Below, in pieces: positions 8,590 through 20,094 of a stretch of 64,000 nt of DNA (its first letter is position 1; every line of letters begins with the position of its first letter). The notes beneath the pieces are model-generated. The model saw only the letters and a list, made by a program, of their open reading frames with translations. It was not told where the DNA came from and did no database searches. Where the stretch lies: NCBI RefSeq assembly GCF_013911965.1, contig NZ_JACESE010000005.1:1-64000 (forward strand), in the 5' to 3' direction. The translations under genes and the position numbers were made by a program. This stretch comes from Phenylobacterium sp. Lineage in GTDB: Bacteria; Pseudomonadota; Alphaproteobacteria; Caulobacterales; Caulobacteraceae.

Positions 8590-9561
8590 TCAGCCGCCGC
8601 CCTCGACATAGCCCTGGGCGAAGGCGCGGGTCAGGGCCCCGCCGTCCACGAGATCGCGGTGGCGCTGATTGTGGATGTCCCAGCGCAGGGCCTGGGCGCC
8701 CTTGAGAAGGCTCGACTGCCGCTTGGCTTCCGCCTCGATCGCCGCCGGCGAAAGGCTGTCCACCACCAGCTGGGCCATGGCGTCGACGCCCTTCGACAGG
8801 CCGGTCATGTGACGGCCGAGATCGTCGAACGAGGCGCGCACGGCGTCGGCCCCGGACAGGAATTCGCTGGCGCCGTCGCAGAGCAGGTCCTGCGCCAGCC
8901 GGCGGGTCGGCGTCCACTTGAAGGGATTGTTCTGGGCCGCCTGGATCGTGGTGCGCTCGAGCTGAGCGGCCTCCTTGACGCGCGCGCGGTCGGCCATGAG
9001 GGCCGAGAGCCCCAGGACGGTCTGCTGATAGACGGCGCCGATCCGCTGCATCAGTTCGTGCGGCTCGACGCCGGAGAGGGCCGAGGCGTCGAGACCTGCG
9101 CCTTCGCAGAAGGCCTCCAGCAGCGATCCGTCGCGATGCGGCGGCCGCGGCGCCGGAGCCGCATCGCTCCAGCCCTCGGCCAGCGGCGTGCGCACGCCGC
9201 CCAGGGCCCCGTGGACCGTGGTGGAATCCGGCGACGGCAAGGGCCGTTCGTCGGGGCGCTCCACGAGCACGCTCAGCGGGCCCAGACGCAGGCTCTGGCC
9301 GGCGAAGATCTCCACCGGCTCGCCCGCCGGCGCGCGGGCGCCGTCGTCGAGGAACGTGCCGTTGGTGCTGCTGTCGCAGAGGAAGAGGCGGCCGTCCTCC
9401 ACGGTCAGCGCGCAGTGGATGCGCGACAGCACGCTGTCGGGATCGGCGATCGGCCAGTCGGCCGACGGATCACGGCCGAGGGTCAGCCGCCCCTCGCCGA
9501 GCAGGCGCGCCTCGACCTGCTCGAAGGGACGGTCGCGGTGGAACAGACGGCAGATGTACAT
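8590..9561 (-). CDS. tagH: T6SS-associated FHA-domain protein (TagH/Fha1-like)
   Basis: 323 residues in two parts. An N-terminal FHA domain (about 25-95) has the phosphothreonine-reading features GRDPSADW, SRIHC and SSTNGTFLD. The C-terminal part (about 140-310) matches the domain specific to type VI secretion FHA proteins: LLEAFCEGAGLD, a GLSALMADRARVK helix, the NNPFKW motif and a DLGRHMTGL helix. Lies 7 bp from the kinase and 2 bp from the phosphatase. In known systems the phosphorylated FHA protein licenses T6SS assembly. No tss gene is in the window. Confidence 0.88.
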   Translation of the reverse strand: MYICRLFHRDRPFEQVEARLLGEGRLTLGRDPSADWPIADPDSVLSRIHCALTVEDGRLFLCDSSTNGTFLDDGARAPAGEPVEIFAGQSLRLGPLSVLVERPDERPLPSPDSTTVHGALGGVRTPLAEGWSDAAPAPRPPHRDGSLLEAFCEGAGLDASALSGVEPHELMQRIGAVYQQTVLGLSALMADRARVKEAAQLERTTIQAAQNNPFKWTPTRRLAQDLLCDGASEFLSGADAVRASFDDLGRHMTGLSKGVDAMAQLVVDSLSPAAIEAEAKRQSSLLKGAQALRWDIHNQRHRDLVDGGALTRAFAQGYVEGGG

Positions 9562-9568
9562 GGCCGCC

Positions 9569-11308
9569 TCAGGCGCTCTGCCGCTGGTCGGGGGCGAAGG
9601 GCGTCCCCGCCGCCGGATCGGGCGCAGCCGGCAGGATCTGGGTCGCCTCCACGGCCTGCGGCCGCCGGCCGAAGGGACGTTCGGCCGCCAGCAGGCGCTC
9701 CTGGACCTCGGAAGCCATGCGGTTGAAGCCGTCGAAGAGTTCGCCGAACTCGTCGCGCCGGCGGTGCGAGATGCGGAAGTCGAAATCGCCCATGGCCGCG
9801 TCGCGCAGGGCCTGCTTCAGCCGGCGCAGCGGCAGCGTCATGAGACGGCCGAAGACGAAGCCCAGGCCCGCGACCACCGCCAGCACCAGGGCGGCCAGGC
9901 CGAGCATCAGGTTGCGCGACGTCGCGGCGGCCGCGTCGAGCTCGGCCCGGCTGATGCTGACCTCGATCAGGCCGAAGGGCCGGTCGGCATAGACGATCGG
10001 ATGGACGAAGCGGAAGCCGGGCTGATCGTTCTGCAGCGCGATCTCGGTGACGACCACGTCGTCGCTCCGGCGCACCACCTTCTCGCCGGTGGGAGGCGCG
10101 TAGCGGCGGCCGATCTGGGCCGGATCGCTGGCCCCGCGGATAATCCCGTCGGCGTCGACCATGGTCATCCAGCGGACCGACTGGTCCTGGGCCGCGGCGG
10201 CGATGAAGGCCTGGATCGGCGACCAGTCCTGCTGTCCTTCCGGCGCGGCGGCGTTCTCCACCGCCGGCAGCGCCGCATTGCTGGCCACGAAGGCGGCGAT
10301 GGAGGAGCCCGAGGCGAGCGCGATCTCCTCCATGGCCGCGTGCTGACGCGACAAAACGGCGGTCATGCTGGCGACCAGGGCGAGCGCGGTCACCGCCACC
10401 ATGGCCAAGGTGAGGCGCAACTGGAGCGGCACGTAGCGGCCGCGAGCGGCGTCGTCGGCGCGGACCGCCTCGTGCGCCTTGATCTCCCGCTCCACCGCGC
10501 GCTTCAGCTCGGCGCCGTCGACGAAGCGTCGCTCGGGCCGCTTGGCCAGAAGCTTCTCGATGATGAAACGCAGCCCGCCCGCGCAGCCCGGCGCCAGGGT
10601 CGAGATCGGTTCCGGGTTCTGCTGGGTGATCTGCAGGGCGAGCGTGGCGGCGCTGGAACCCGAAAAGGCCGGACGGCCCGTGACCAGCTCGTAGAGCACG
10701 GCGCCGACCGAGAAGAGATCCGAACGGCCGTCGACCGTCTGGCCCAGCGCCTGCTCGGGGCTCATATAGCGCGGCGTGCCGAGCACCTGCCCCACCTGGG
10801 TCTGCAGGAGCTCGCGGTGGCGTTCTCCAGGATCGGCCTCCGCCACGCGGGCGATGCCGAAGTCCAGGATCTTGATGGTGCGCCCGTCAGGGGCGAGCAT
10901 GATGTTGGAGGGCTTGATGTCCCGGTGGACCACGCCCGACAGGTGAGCGTAGCTGAGCGCGCTGGCCAGTTGCGCCGCGATGGCGAGCACCCGTTCGCCG
11001 TCCAGCGGCCCTTCCCGCTCCAGCACGAGGTCGAGCGGCTCGCCCTCGAGCAGCTCCATGGCGATGTAGGCGTAGCCGCCGGCCTCGCCGACGTCGTAGA
11101 TCGTGACGATCGCCGGATGGGCCAGGGCTCCGGCCGCACGAGCCTCGCGCAGGAAGCGGGCGCTGTATTCCGGCGAGCGGCGGAACTCCGGCTTCAAGAT
11201 CTTGATCGCCAGCACCCGGTCGATGTCCGGATCGTGAGCGCGCCACACCTCCGCCATCGCGCCTTCGCCGATGCGCTCTTCCAGTTCGTAGCGACCCACC
11301 CGTCCCAT
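9569..11308 (-). CDS. Receptor-type Ser/Thr protein kinase with sensor and HAMP domains
   Basis: 579 residues from the ATG at 11308 (a GTG one codon earlier is possible). Kinase domain about 8-270: GEGAMAEV loop, Lys36 in AIKIL, HRDIKPSN with Asp130, DFG 149-151, SPE 183-185. A membrane helix (298-319) leads to a roughly 145-residue extracytoplasmic sensor domain, then a second helix (467-488), a HAMP domain (489-540) and a short Pro-rich tail. It heads the kinase-FHA-phosphatase operon, so it is the likely PpkA equivalent, but the kinase-sensor-HAMP order is unusual because HAMP lies after, not before, the catalytic domain. Confidence 0.9.
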   Translation of the reverse strand: MGRVGRYELEERIGEGAMAEVWRAHDPDIDRVLAIKILKPEFRRSPEYSARFLREARAAGALAHPAIVTIYDVGEAGGYAYIAMELLEGEPLDLVLEREGPLDGERVLAIAAQLASALSYAHLSGVVHRDIKPSNIMLAPDGRTIKILDFGIARVAEADPGERHRELLQTQVGQVLGTPRYMSPEQALGQTVDGRSDLFSVGAVLYELVTGRPAFSGSSAATLALQITQQNPEPISTLAPGCAGGLRFIIEKLLAKRPERRFVDGAELKRAVEREIKAHEAVRADDAARGRYVPLQLRLTLAMVAVTALALVASMTAVLSRQHAAMEEIALASGSSIAAFVASNAALPAVENAAAPEGQQDWSPIQAFIAAAAQDQSVRWMTMVDADGIIRGASDPAQIGRRYAPPTGEKVVRRSDDVVVTEIALQNDQPGFRFVHPIVYADRPFGLIEVSISRAELDAAAATSRNLMLGLAALVLAVVAGLGFVFGRLMTLPLRRLKQALRDAAMGDFDFRISHRRRDEFGELFDGFNRMASEVQERLLAAERPFGRRPQAVEATQILPAAPDPAAGTPFAPDQRQSA

Positions 11309-11439
11309 CACCTCATCCCGCCTTCCGGCTCTCCGAACGCCTCCCCCCAGAGACTCCTCCGTCCCGGCGCATCGGGCGCCGGACTCGCCCTAGGATTGTC
11401 ACGACAGGTTAAGACGGGGTTCGAAACCGCGACGAAACG

Positions 11440-11916
11440 TCACGGTGCGCTGCGCACGGCGCGGCTGATCCGCAAGGCCCGCTCCAGATCGCGGGCGATC
11501 AGGGCGTTGTCGGGGTCCAGCGCCTGGGCCTGGCGCAGAAGGCGGACGGCGCTCTCCACATTTCCGCGATTGAGCTCGGTGAGGCCCTGGGTGCGCAGCT
11601 TTGCCGCCTGGGCCGCCTGGGCCGCCTGGGCGCCGCCGCCCGGCTTCTGGGCCGGCGCCGGGGAGCTCTCCCGCGGCGGCGGCGGGGCGGAGCGCGCCTG
11701 CGGCTCGGCGGCGCGGCGGGGCGCGGGCGAGGCGGCGGGCGACGAGGACTCGTCCTCCGGCGGGTTCGGGATCGGCGCCATCTCGCCCCAGGCGCGGCCC
11801 GGCGCGGCGGGCTGCGTCTCCGCCGGCTGCGGCGAGGGCGTCGCGCAGGCGGCCAGGAGGGCGCCGGCGAGGGCGGAGGCGGCGGTCAGGCGCGCCGCGG
11901 AACGGAGGGTCGTCAT
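11440..11916 (-). CDS. Lipoprotein with TPR-like C terminus
   Basis: 158 residues. Signal peptide with lipobox LLAAC (Cys at about 24), a long Pro/Ala/Ser/Glu-rich linker (25-105), then one or two TPR-like helices (GLTELNRGNVESAVRLLRQA, ALDPDNALIARDLERAL). Likely an envelope-anchored adaptor. It overlaps the upstream EAL gene by ATGA and precedes the kinase by 131 bp on the same strand. In some T6SS phosphorylation pathways lipoproteins (TagQRST) act upstream of PpkA; no sequence similarity to those is claimed. Confidence 0.75.
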   Translation of the reverse strand: MTTLRSAARLTAASALAGALLAACATPSPQPAETQPAAPGRAWGEMAPIPNPPEDESSSPAASPAPRRAAEPQARSAPPPPRESSPAPAQKPGGGAQAAQAAQAAKLRTQGLTELNRGNVESAVRLLRQAQALDPDNALIARDLERALRISRAVRSAP

Positions 11917-13496
11917 GCTGAGAGCTCTTTCGCCGTCAGGTTCGGATCGGAGGCGGCGCCGACCAGCCGGCGCGGCCAGTCGGGATCGGCCGCGAGGCGG
12001 CAGAATTCCTCGGCCGGCAGGGGGCGCGAGAAGCGGTAGCCCTGGAAGATGTGGCAGCCGAGGGCCTGCAAGGCCGCCACCTCTTCCGGCGTCTCCACGC
12101 CCTCGGCCAGGACCTGGAGGTCGAGGCCGCGGCCGAGTTCGATGAGCGCGCGGCAGATGGCGCGGCTGTCGCGGCGCCGGTCGGCCTGGGTGACGAACTC
12201 CCGGTCGATCTTCAGTTTGTCGAACGGCAGGTTCTTCAGATAGCTGAGGCTGGAATAGCCGCTGCCGAAATCGTCGATCGCCAGGCTCACCCCCAGGTCC
12301 CGGAGGGTCGAAAAGAGCCGCACGGTCCGTTCGCCGTCAGCCATGGCCGCGGTCTCGGTCAATTCGAGCTCCAGCGCCTGCGGCGGCAGGCCGTGGCGGG
12401 CCAGGGTCCGTTCGACCTTGGCGCTCAGGTGCGGATCGAGGAGCTGTCGGGCGGAGAGGTTCACCGCCACCTTCAGCCCCTGTGCGCCGGCCTCCCGCCA
12501 GCGGCTGGCTTCGCGGCAGGCGGTGTTGAGCGCCCACAGGCCGTAACGGTCGCTCAGACCCAGCGCTTCGACCACGGGGATGAAGCGAGCGGGCGACACC
12601 GGCCCGAGTTTCGGATGGTTCCAGCGCATCAGCGCCTCGGCGCCGACGACGCGGCCGGCGGCGAGATCGACCACCGGCTGGAAGACCATGGCCAGCTGGT
12701 CCTCGGCGATGGCCTGGGCGAGGTCCTGCTCGAGCATGAACTGCTCGCGCGCCGCCTCCGCCGAGAGCGGCGCCCCATGGCTTTCGAGGCCGCCGCGGGA
12801 GAGCGCCGCGGTGGCCTTCAGGATCAGCCGGCCCCCTTCGGCGCCGTCGCGGGGATAGGAGACGGCGCTGACCTCGACGGTCGGCGAGAGCACGGCCTCG
12901 GACCCGCAGATCTCCTGCCGCGCCACATGGGTCAGGGCGCGCAGCTCGCCGAAGGCCTCCGCCATCTCGGAGCCGGAGAACCAGATCGCCACGCAGTCGC
13001 GGTCGATCTGGCCGAGGGCGTGACCGGACTTCACCGCCGCCCCGAGGCGTCCGGCGAACTGCGCCAGGGCCTCTTCGGCGAAGGCGAGGTCGAAGCCGGC
13101 GAGGCGGTCGAAGTCGGCGAACCGCAGAAGCCCCATCAGACGCGGCGTTCCGCGCTCGGCGACGTCCCGTGCGATGGCCTCGCAGAAGGGCTCGCGGGTG
13201 GGCAGGCCGGTGACGGGGTGGAGCTGGGCGGTGCGGTGATCCAGGGCGGCGAGACGCTCGACGAGCCGGGCGACGGCGCCGGTCGCCGAGCCCGGCCGAT
13301 CCTGCAGGACCCGCGCAGCCAGGCGCTGGGCCCGGAGCCGGTCCCAGACGCCGAGAAGGGTCAGGCCTGCGGCCGAGGCCAGGATGACGGAGGCGAGCGG
13401 GGCGGCGTCGCGCCAGAGGGCGCCGCCGACGACCGCCAGCGCCACGGCCGCCGGCCAGGCTGCGCCGATCAGCCGCTCGGCGAGGCGCTCGGCCAT
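11913..13496 (-). CDS. EAL-domain c-di-GMP phosphodiesterase with degenerate GGDEF
   Basis: About 527 residues from the ATG at 13496 (a TTG at 13580 would add 28). One or two N-terminal membrane helices, then a GGDEF-like domain that has lost its signature (IDRDCVAIW where GGDEF should be), then an EAL domain with its catalytic set intact: AEALMRWNHP, LELTETAAM, DDFGSGYSSL, KIDREFV and EGVETPEE. Expected to hydrolyse c-di-GMP to pGpG at the inner membrane; the degenerate domain may sense GTP. Overlaps the lipoprotein gene (ATGA), tying c-di-GMP turnover to the downstream kinase locus. Confidence 0.88.
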   Translation of the reverse strand: MAERLAERLIGAAWPAAVALAVVGGALWRDAAPLASVILASAAGLTLLGVWDRLRAQRLAARVLQDRPGSATGAVARLVERLAALDHRTAQLHPVTGLPTREPFCEAIARDVAERGTPRLMGLLRFADFDRLAGFDLAFAEEALAQFAGRLGAAVKSGHALGQIDRDCVAIWFSGSEMAEAFGELRALTHVARQEICGSEAVLSPTVEVSAVSYPRDGAEGGRLILKATAALSRGGLESHGAPLSAEAAREQFMLEQDLAQAIAEDQLAMVFQPVVDLAAGRVVGAEALMRWNHPKLGPVSPARFIPVVEALGLSDRYGLWALNTACREASRWREAGAQGLKVAVNLSARQLLDPHLSAKVERTLARHGLPPQALELELTETAAMADGERTVRLFSTLRDLGVSLAIDDFGSGYSSLSYLKNLPFDKLKIDREFVTQADRRRDSRAICRALIELGRGLDLQVLAEGVETPEEVAALQALGCHIFQGYRFSRPLPAEEFCRLAADPDWPRRLVGAASDPNLTAKELSA

Positions 13497-13640
13497 GCGC
13501 AGCGGGGGCCGCGTGCGTTCGCCCGCCGCCTCCCTGTTCCCGCCCGCTGTCGCCAAAGTCGCCACGGGGCCACGATACAACCCCGCAGTTAATCGATCGT
13601 CCTCAAGCTTGGCCGTGGAGGAGGCTGAAGGCCGGCGCGC

Positions 13641-14597
13641 CTAGGGCGCTGCGATCCGTTCCTCCAGGAAGGCGCGAAGATCGCGCGCGCTTTCGTCGGG
13701 CATCTGCTCCATCGGGACGTGACCGCCCTGCGGATAGACCACCTTGCGGGCGTCGGGGATCGCCTCGGCGAAACCGGCCGAGCGGGCAGCCGGGATCACC
13801 TGGTCTCTCGCCCCCACCATGACGAGCGTCGGCGCCGATATGGCGGCGAAGGTCTCCGGCGTCACGGCCTCGCCGGCGCCCCCGCGACGGCCGGTCAGGA
13901 GCGCACGGTGGCCCGGCGCGCGGGCGAGCGCCACGTAGCGGTCGACCAGTTCGGGGGTCACGAGGCTCTCGTCCTCATAGGCCTGGACCAGCCCGTCCTT
14001 GGCCAGGGGGCGCGGATCGAGGTTGCGCAGAAGCGCCCGGCCGAGCGGATTGGCCAGAAGACGGAAGACGAGCGGCGGCCCCGACTCGGCCCCCTCCGCC
14101 TGCGGCCAGCCGGCGGCGTTGACCAGCACCAGGCCGCGGACCTTGTCCGGATGGGCCAGCGTGTAGCGCCACGCCACGGCGCCGCCCATGGAGTTGCCGG
14201 CGATGACGAAAGGCTCCAGCTCCAGGTGTCCCGCGACCGCGTCGACCACCGCCACCTGCGAGGCCGGCGTGATCTCGTAGTCCTCCGGCGCCCGCGTCAG
14301 CCCATGGCCGGGCAGGTCGAGGCTGACCATCCGGTAGTCGGGCGACAGCCGCGCGACCCACGGCTCCCAGGCGTGCAACGAAGCCGCGAAGCCGTGGACG
14401 AGGACGATCGTCGTCGGCGCGTCCCTCGGCCCCTCGTCGCGATAGTGGATGCGCAGGCCCTCATCCGTCTCCAGATAGCGCGAGGCGGGGCTCGCATACC
14501 GCTCCTCCAGCTCGGCATAGGGGAGGTCCGGCGCCACGCAGGCGCTCAGGCCCACCAGGATCAGCCCCACCGCCAGCAAACGGCCCGCCCAGCGCAT
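13641..14597 (-). CDS. Alpha/beta hydrolase lipoprotein
   Basis: 318 residues. Signal peptide with lipobox LSAC (Cys 20), then an alpha/beta hydrolase fold: oxyanion segment LVHGFAAS, nucleophile elbow GNSMGG, acid in GARDQVIP and catalytic His in GGHVPMEQ. Substrate unknown; family includes esterases and haloperoxidase/epoxide hydrolase relatives. The lipobox suggests an envelope location, rare for this family. Monocistronic, 60 bp from the EAL gene start and divergent from the next gene. Confidence 0.88.
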   Translation of the reverse strand: MRWAGRLLAVGLILVGLSACVAPDLPYAELEERYASPASRYLETDEGLRIHYRDEGPRDAPTTIVLVHGFAASLHAWEPWVARLSPDYRMVSLDLPGHGLTRAPEDYEITPASQVAVVDAVAGHLELEPFVIAGNSMGGAVAWRYTLAHPDKVRGLVLVNAAGWPQAEGAESGPPLVFRLLANPLGRALLRNLDPRPLAKDGLVQAYEDESLVTPELVDRYVALARAPGHRALLTGRRGGAGEAVTPETFAAISAPTLVMVGARDQVIPAARSAGFAEAIPDARKVVYPQGGHVPMEQMPDESARDLRAFLEERIAAP

Positions 14598-14737
14598 CGC
14601 AACCCTCCCCGCGCCGGCTCTGACGTCCGGCCTTTTCGCCAGCTTGGGCGGCTGGCGGCGAAGGTCAATGCTGTCGCAAGGTCACCCCGCGGACCTCGGC
14701 ACGGCTCTTGCGAGGCAGCAGCCCAGAGGAGCGCGAG

Positions 14738-15406
14738 ATGGTCTCTGCAGTCTCTGGAACCGGCAATTCCTTCCTCCTGGAAGCGCTGACGCGCGCCCGG
14801 TCGGCAGAACCTGCCCAGCAGGTCACCGCCGCGCGGGAGCTCGTCCTGCCGGTCCAGCCGGTGGCGCCCGTGGCGCCGGCGGCCAAGTCGCTCGCCCCGC
14901 CGCCCAATCCGCTGGCCGAACCCGCCGCGGTGACCAGCGCCCTGCAGCAGGTCGACGTTCCGCCGTCGGAGTTCGCCGCCTTCGCCCAGGCCCGCGCCGC
15001 CGGCGCCTATGGCCTCGCGACGATGCCGGCCGTGGAGACCCTGCAACCTGTCGCACCGCCCGAACCGCTGCGCGACGTGGGCGAGCTGGGCTTCATCCCG
15101 GGCGAGGTCTTCACCAGCGAGGATCCGAACGCCGTCACCGACTATCTCCGCGGCGAAGTGGCCAAGGCGAAGGCCGCCGCCGAGCGCGAAGCGAAGATCA
15201 GCGAGAACCTCGGCGTCGAGGTGAAGATCGCGTTCGACCCCAACACCGGCAACCAGACCGTGCTGAAGCCCGGCGAGGCCGGCTATGACGATGTCCGCGG
15301 CGCCCGCGCCAGCTACGCTCTGATCGGCTACGACCTCGAGAAGATGGGCCAGTCGCGGGCCGATTTCCAAGACCTCTTGCCCGCCCGCCCCCGCCAGGCC
15401 GCCTGA
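14738..15406 (+). CDS. Hypothetical proline-rich protein, 222 residues
   Basis: I do not recognise a family. The ATG at 14738 is chosen for the AGAGGAG ribosome site 6 nt upstream. The protein has a Pro/Val/Ala-rich N-terminal half (residues 30-75), then a mixed segment, an alpha helix rich in Ala/Lys/Glu (about 150-165) and a C-terminal section (EVKIAFDPNTGNQ, GYDLEKMGQSR). The EVKIAFDPNTG region is reminiscent of flagellar FlaG/FlbT-type small proteins, but this is weak. It precedes the helicase gene by 81 bp. Confidence 0.7.
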   Translation: MVSAVSGTGNSFLLEALTRARSAEPAQQVTAARELVLPVQPVAPVAPAAKSLAPPPNPLAEPAAVTSALQQVDVPPSEFAAFAQARAAGAYGLATMPAVETLQPVAPPEPLRDVGELGFIPGEVFTSEDPNAVTDYLRGEVAKAKAAAEREAKISENLGVEVKIAFDPNTGNQTVLKPGEAGYDDVRGARASYALIGYDLEKMGQSRADFQDLLPARPRQAA

Positions 15407-15487
15407 CGCCGCCTGCGACGATGACAGCTGGGTGAAGCCTGCGCGCCCGCGCTTGTGCGCGCGCGATTCCGGCCCCACCTTCGAGAC

Positions 15488-18123
<2,636 letters not shown>

Positions 18124-18127
<4 letters not shown>

Positions 18128-18411
18128 GCGAGGCCGCCGAATCCTGCCGCGTCGATGTCTGGCTGTGGCGGGCGCGCTTCTTCAAGACCCGCTCCATGGC
18201 CGCCAGGTTCGTCGAGGACGGCCGCGTCCGGATGACGCGCAGCGGCCAGGAGACGCGGCTCGACAAGCCCTCGCGCGCCGTCCGCATCGGCGACGTCCTG
18301 GTCTTCGCCATCGGCGGACGGCTGACGGCGCTCACGGTCTCGGCGCTCGGCATACGCCGCGGCCCGCCGGCCGAGGCCCGCACCCTCTATCGTCCCTTGG
18401 AGAATTCCTGA
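18124..18411 (+). CDS. S4-domain RNA-binding protein (Hsp15-like)
   Basis: 95 residues beginning at a GTG that overlaps the helicase stop. The S4 fold is clear: [30 protein letters not shown], followed by a beta segment with RIGDVLVF. Similar to HslR/Hsp15, which recycles 50S subunits carrying nascent chains in E. coli (known for that homologue). Translational coupling to an RNA helicase fits an RNA or ribosome maintenance role. Confidence 0.92.
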
Positions 18412-18530
18412 GCAGCAGGCGCGGCCCAAAGACGCTATGGCCCCAGGTTGACAAGCCGCGCCCGCGCCGTGAAAAACCCGCGCCCTCAAAGACACGCGCC
18501 AGAGTTCGGCGCGATGGAGCTTCTGACCCG

Positions 18531-18872
18531 ATGACCTACATCGTCATGGATCCCTGCATCAAATGTAAGTTCATGGATTGCGTGGAGGTCTGTCCGGTCG
18601 ACTGCTTCTATGAGGGTGAAAACTTCCTCGCCATCAATCCGGACGAGTGCATCGACTGCGGCGTCTGCGAGCCCGAATGCCCGGTCGACGCGATCAAGCC
18701 GGACACGGAGGATGATCCTGACGGCAAGTGGCTGCGGATCAACTCCGAATACTCCCGCGTCTGGCCCAACATCACGGTGAAGGGCGATCCGCCCGAAGAC
18801 CGCGAGGCTTACGAGCGCGAGACCGGCAAGTTCGAGAAGTACTTCAGCGAGAAGCCAGGCCGCGGCTCCTGA
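18531..18872 (+). CDS. fdxA: 7Fe ferredoxin FdxA
   Basis: 113 residues, the usual length. Cys at 9, 12, 17, 21, 25, 40, 43, 46 and 50 give the 3Fe-4S plus 4Fe-4S pattern of FdxA ([17 protein letters not shown], then [12 protein letters not shown]). Soluble electron carrier. ATG at 18531 is fixed by the conserved MTYIV start. It follows the helicase and S4 genes in the order usual for Caulobacterales and precedes carD. Confidence 0.97.
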   Translation: MTYIVMDPCIKCKFMDCVEVCPVDCFYEGENFLAINPDECIDCGVCEPECPVDAIKPDTEDDPDGKWLRINSEYSRVWPNITVKGDPPEDREAYERETGKFEKYFSEKPGRGS

Positions 18873-19167
18873 CGCCGAAGCTGTCCGACTGCTGCGCTGC
18901 GGCGCCAAGCCTTTCTTTCGGCTGAACTTTATGCTATCGTCACACTCGACGTGGCGGTAGGCGGTTGTCGCCTGCCCCGTCGAAAGAGCAGAAGAGCCGT
19001 CTCCGGCCGAAAACGCCTGCCAAGGGCGAGGGTGTCTTAAGAGGTCTACTCCGTTTTATGGGTTTCCGGCTGTCGCGAACTTTTCGCGGGCGAGGCCGGT
19101 TTGTCCCATTCAGCGGGGTTTTCCGCGACTCCCGCCGGTCGAGCGACGCAATTGAAAGGTCATTGCG

Positions 19168-19680
19168 ATGAGCAAGAACGGTCTGGATTTCCAGGTTGGC
19201 GATCACGTCGTCTATCCGGCGCACGGCGTCGGCCAGGTGCAGGCGATCGAGACCCAGGAAGTCGCCGGTCTTTCGCTTGAAGTGTACGTGATCACCTTCG
19301 ACCACGAGAAGATGACCCTGCGGGTGCCGACGGGCAAGGCGCGCAGCTCGGGCCTGCGCTCCCTGGCCGAAGGCGATGTGGTCAGCCAGGCGCTGAACAC
19401 GCTGAAAGGTCGCGCCCGCGTGAAGCGCACCATGTGGAGCCGCCGCGCCCAGGAGTACGAAGCCAAGATCAATTCCGGCGACCTGATCTCCATCGCCGAG
19501 GTGGTCCGCGACCTGCACCGCGCCGAGAACCAGCCCGAGCAGTCCTATTCGGAGCGTCAGCTCTATGAATCGGCGCTCGACCGCATGGCCCGCGAAGTCG
19601 CCGCCATCGAGCAGATCGACCGCGACGCGGCCATCGTGATGCTGAACAAGTCCCTGCTGGTGAAGGCCGCCGCGGCCTGA
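19168..19680 (+). CDS. carD: CarD/CdnL-family RNA polymerase-binding regulator
   Basis: 170 residues. The N-terminal Tudor-like RNAP-binding domain (about 8-65: FQVGDHVVYPAHGVGQV, VYVITFDHEKMTLRVP) and the C-terminal helical DNA-binding domain (about 75-160, including WSRRAQEYEAKINSGD) are complete. CdnL stabilises open complexes at rRNA and housekeeping promoters and in Caulobacter is tied to growth control (known). Preceded by a 295-bp leader and followed by a strong terminator, so transcribed alone or from its own promoter. Confidence 0.96.
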   Translation: MSKNGLDFQVGDHVVYPAHGVGQVQAIETQEVAGLSLEVYVITFDHEKMTLRVPTGKARSSGLRSLAEGDVVSQALNTLKGRARVKRTMWSRRAQEYEAKINSGDLISIAEVVRDLHRAENQPEQSYSERQLYESALDRMAREVAAIEQIDRDAAIVMLNKSLLVKAAAA

Positions 19681-19708
19681 CGCCGGACCGCAAGGACCAT
19701 CGACAGGA

Positions 19709-19740
19709 CGCCCGGCCTCAGCGCCGGGCGTTCTTCGTTT
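19709..19740 (+). terminator. Rho-independent terminator of carD
   Basis: CGCCCGGC (19709-19716) pairs with GCCGGGCG (19723-19730), followed by TTCTTCGTTT, 29 bp after the carD stop. Confidence 0.85.
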
Positions 19741-19812
19741 CAGGGGGTGAGCGGGGCGCCGGCCCGACAGGGCTTGTCCCAAGCCCCCGCCCCATGGCAT
19801 CGAACCCGCGCC

Positions 19813-19889
19813 GGCCCGGTAGCTCAGCAGGATAGAGCAGCGGTTTCCTAAACCGAAGGTCAGGGGTTCGAGTCCCTTCCGGGCCGCCA
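19813..19889 (+). tRNA. tRNA-Arg (CCT anticodon)
   Basis: Complete cloverleaf with encoded CCA: acceptor GGCCCGG/CCGGGCC, D arm GCTC...GAGC, anticodon loop TTCCTAA with CCT at positions 34-36, T arm AGGGG-TTCGAGT-CCCTT, discriminator G, CCA at 19887-19889. The first anticodon-stem pair is G-A rather than a Watson-Crick pair. It reads the rare codon AGG. The foreign-looking segment starts directly after it. Confidence 0.96.
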
Positions 19890-19905
19890 GTGTCTGTCGT
19901 TCCCA

Positions 19906-19962
19906 CTTAAGGTGGGCCACATCGCAACCTAAGGCTGGCCCAAACAAGTTAAAGCGGGCCAC
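19906..19962 (+). repeat. Three imperfect 15-bp direct repeats after the tRNA
   Basis: Copies at 19906-19920, 19928-19942 and 19948-19962 share the pattern N-T-TAA-RG-N-GGGCCA (for example CTTAAGGTGGGCCAC). Spacing is 22 and 20 bp, about two helical turns. IS21-family ends carry such spaced terminal repeats, so this may be the leftover end of a second, lost IS21-type element. An iteron-like binding array is the alternative. Confidence 0.6.
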
Positions 19963-20094
19963 GACTGCCTTGCCAGACCGCGTTCTCGAGCCTCTGGCCG
20001 GGTTTGCCGCCGAATTCCATGAGAGATAGCGACACGAGCTAGCTCGCCGGCTGCGCCAATGTTGCCGTGGTGCAGCCACAGCGGCTCTGACCGT

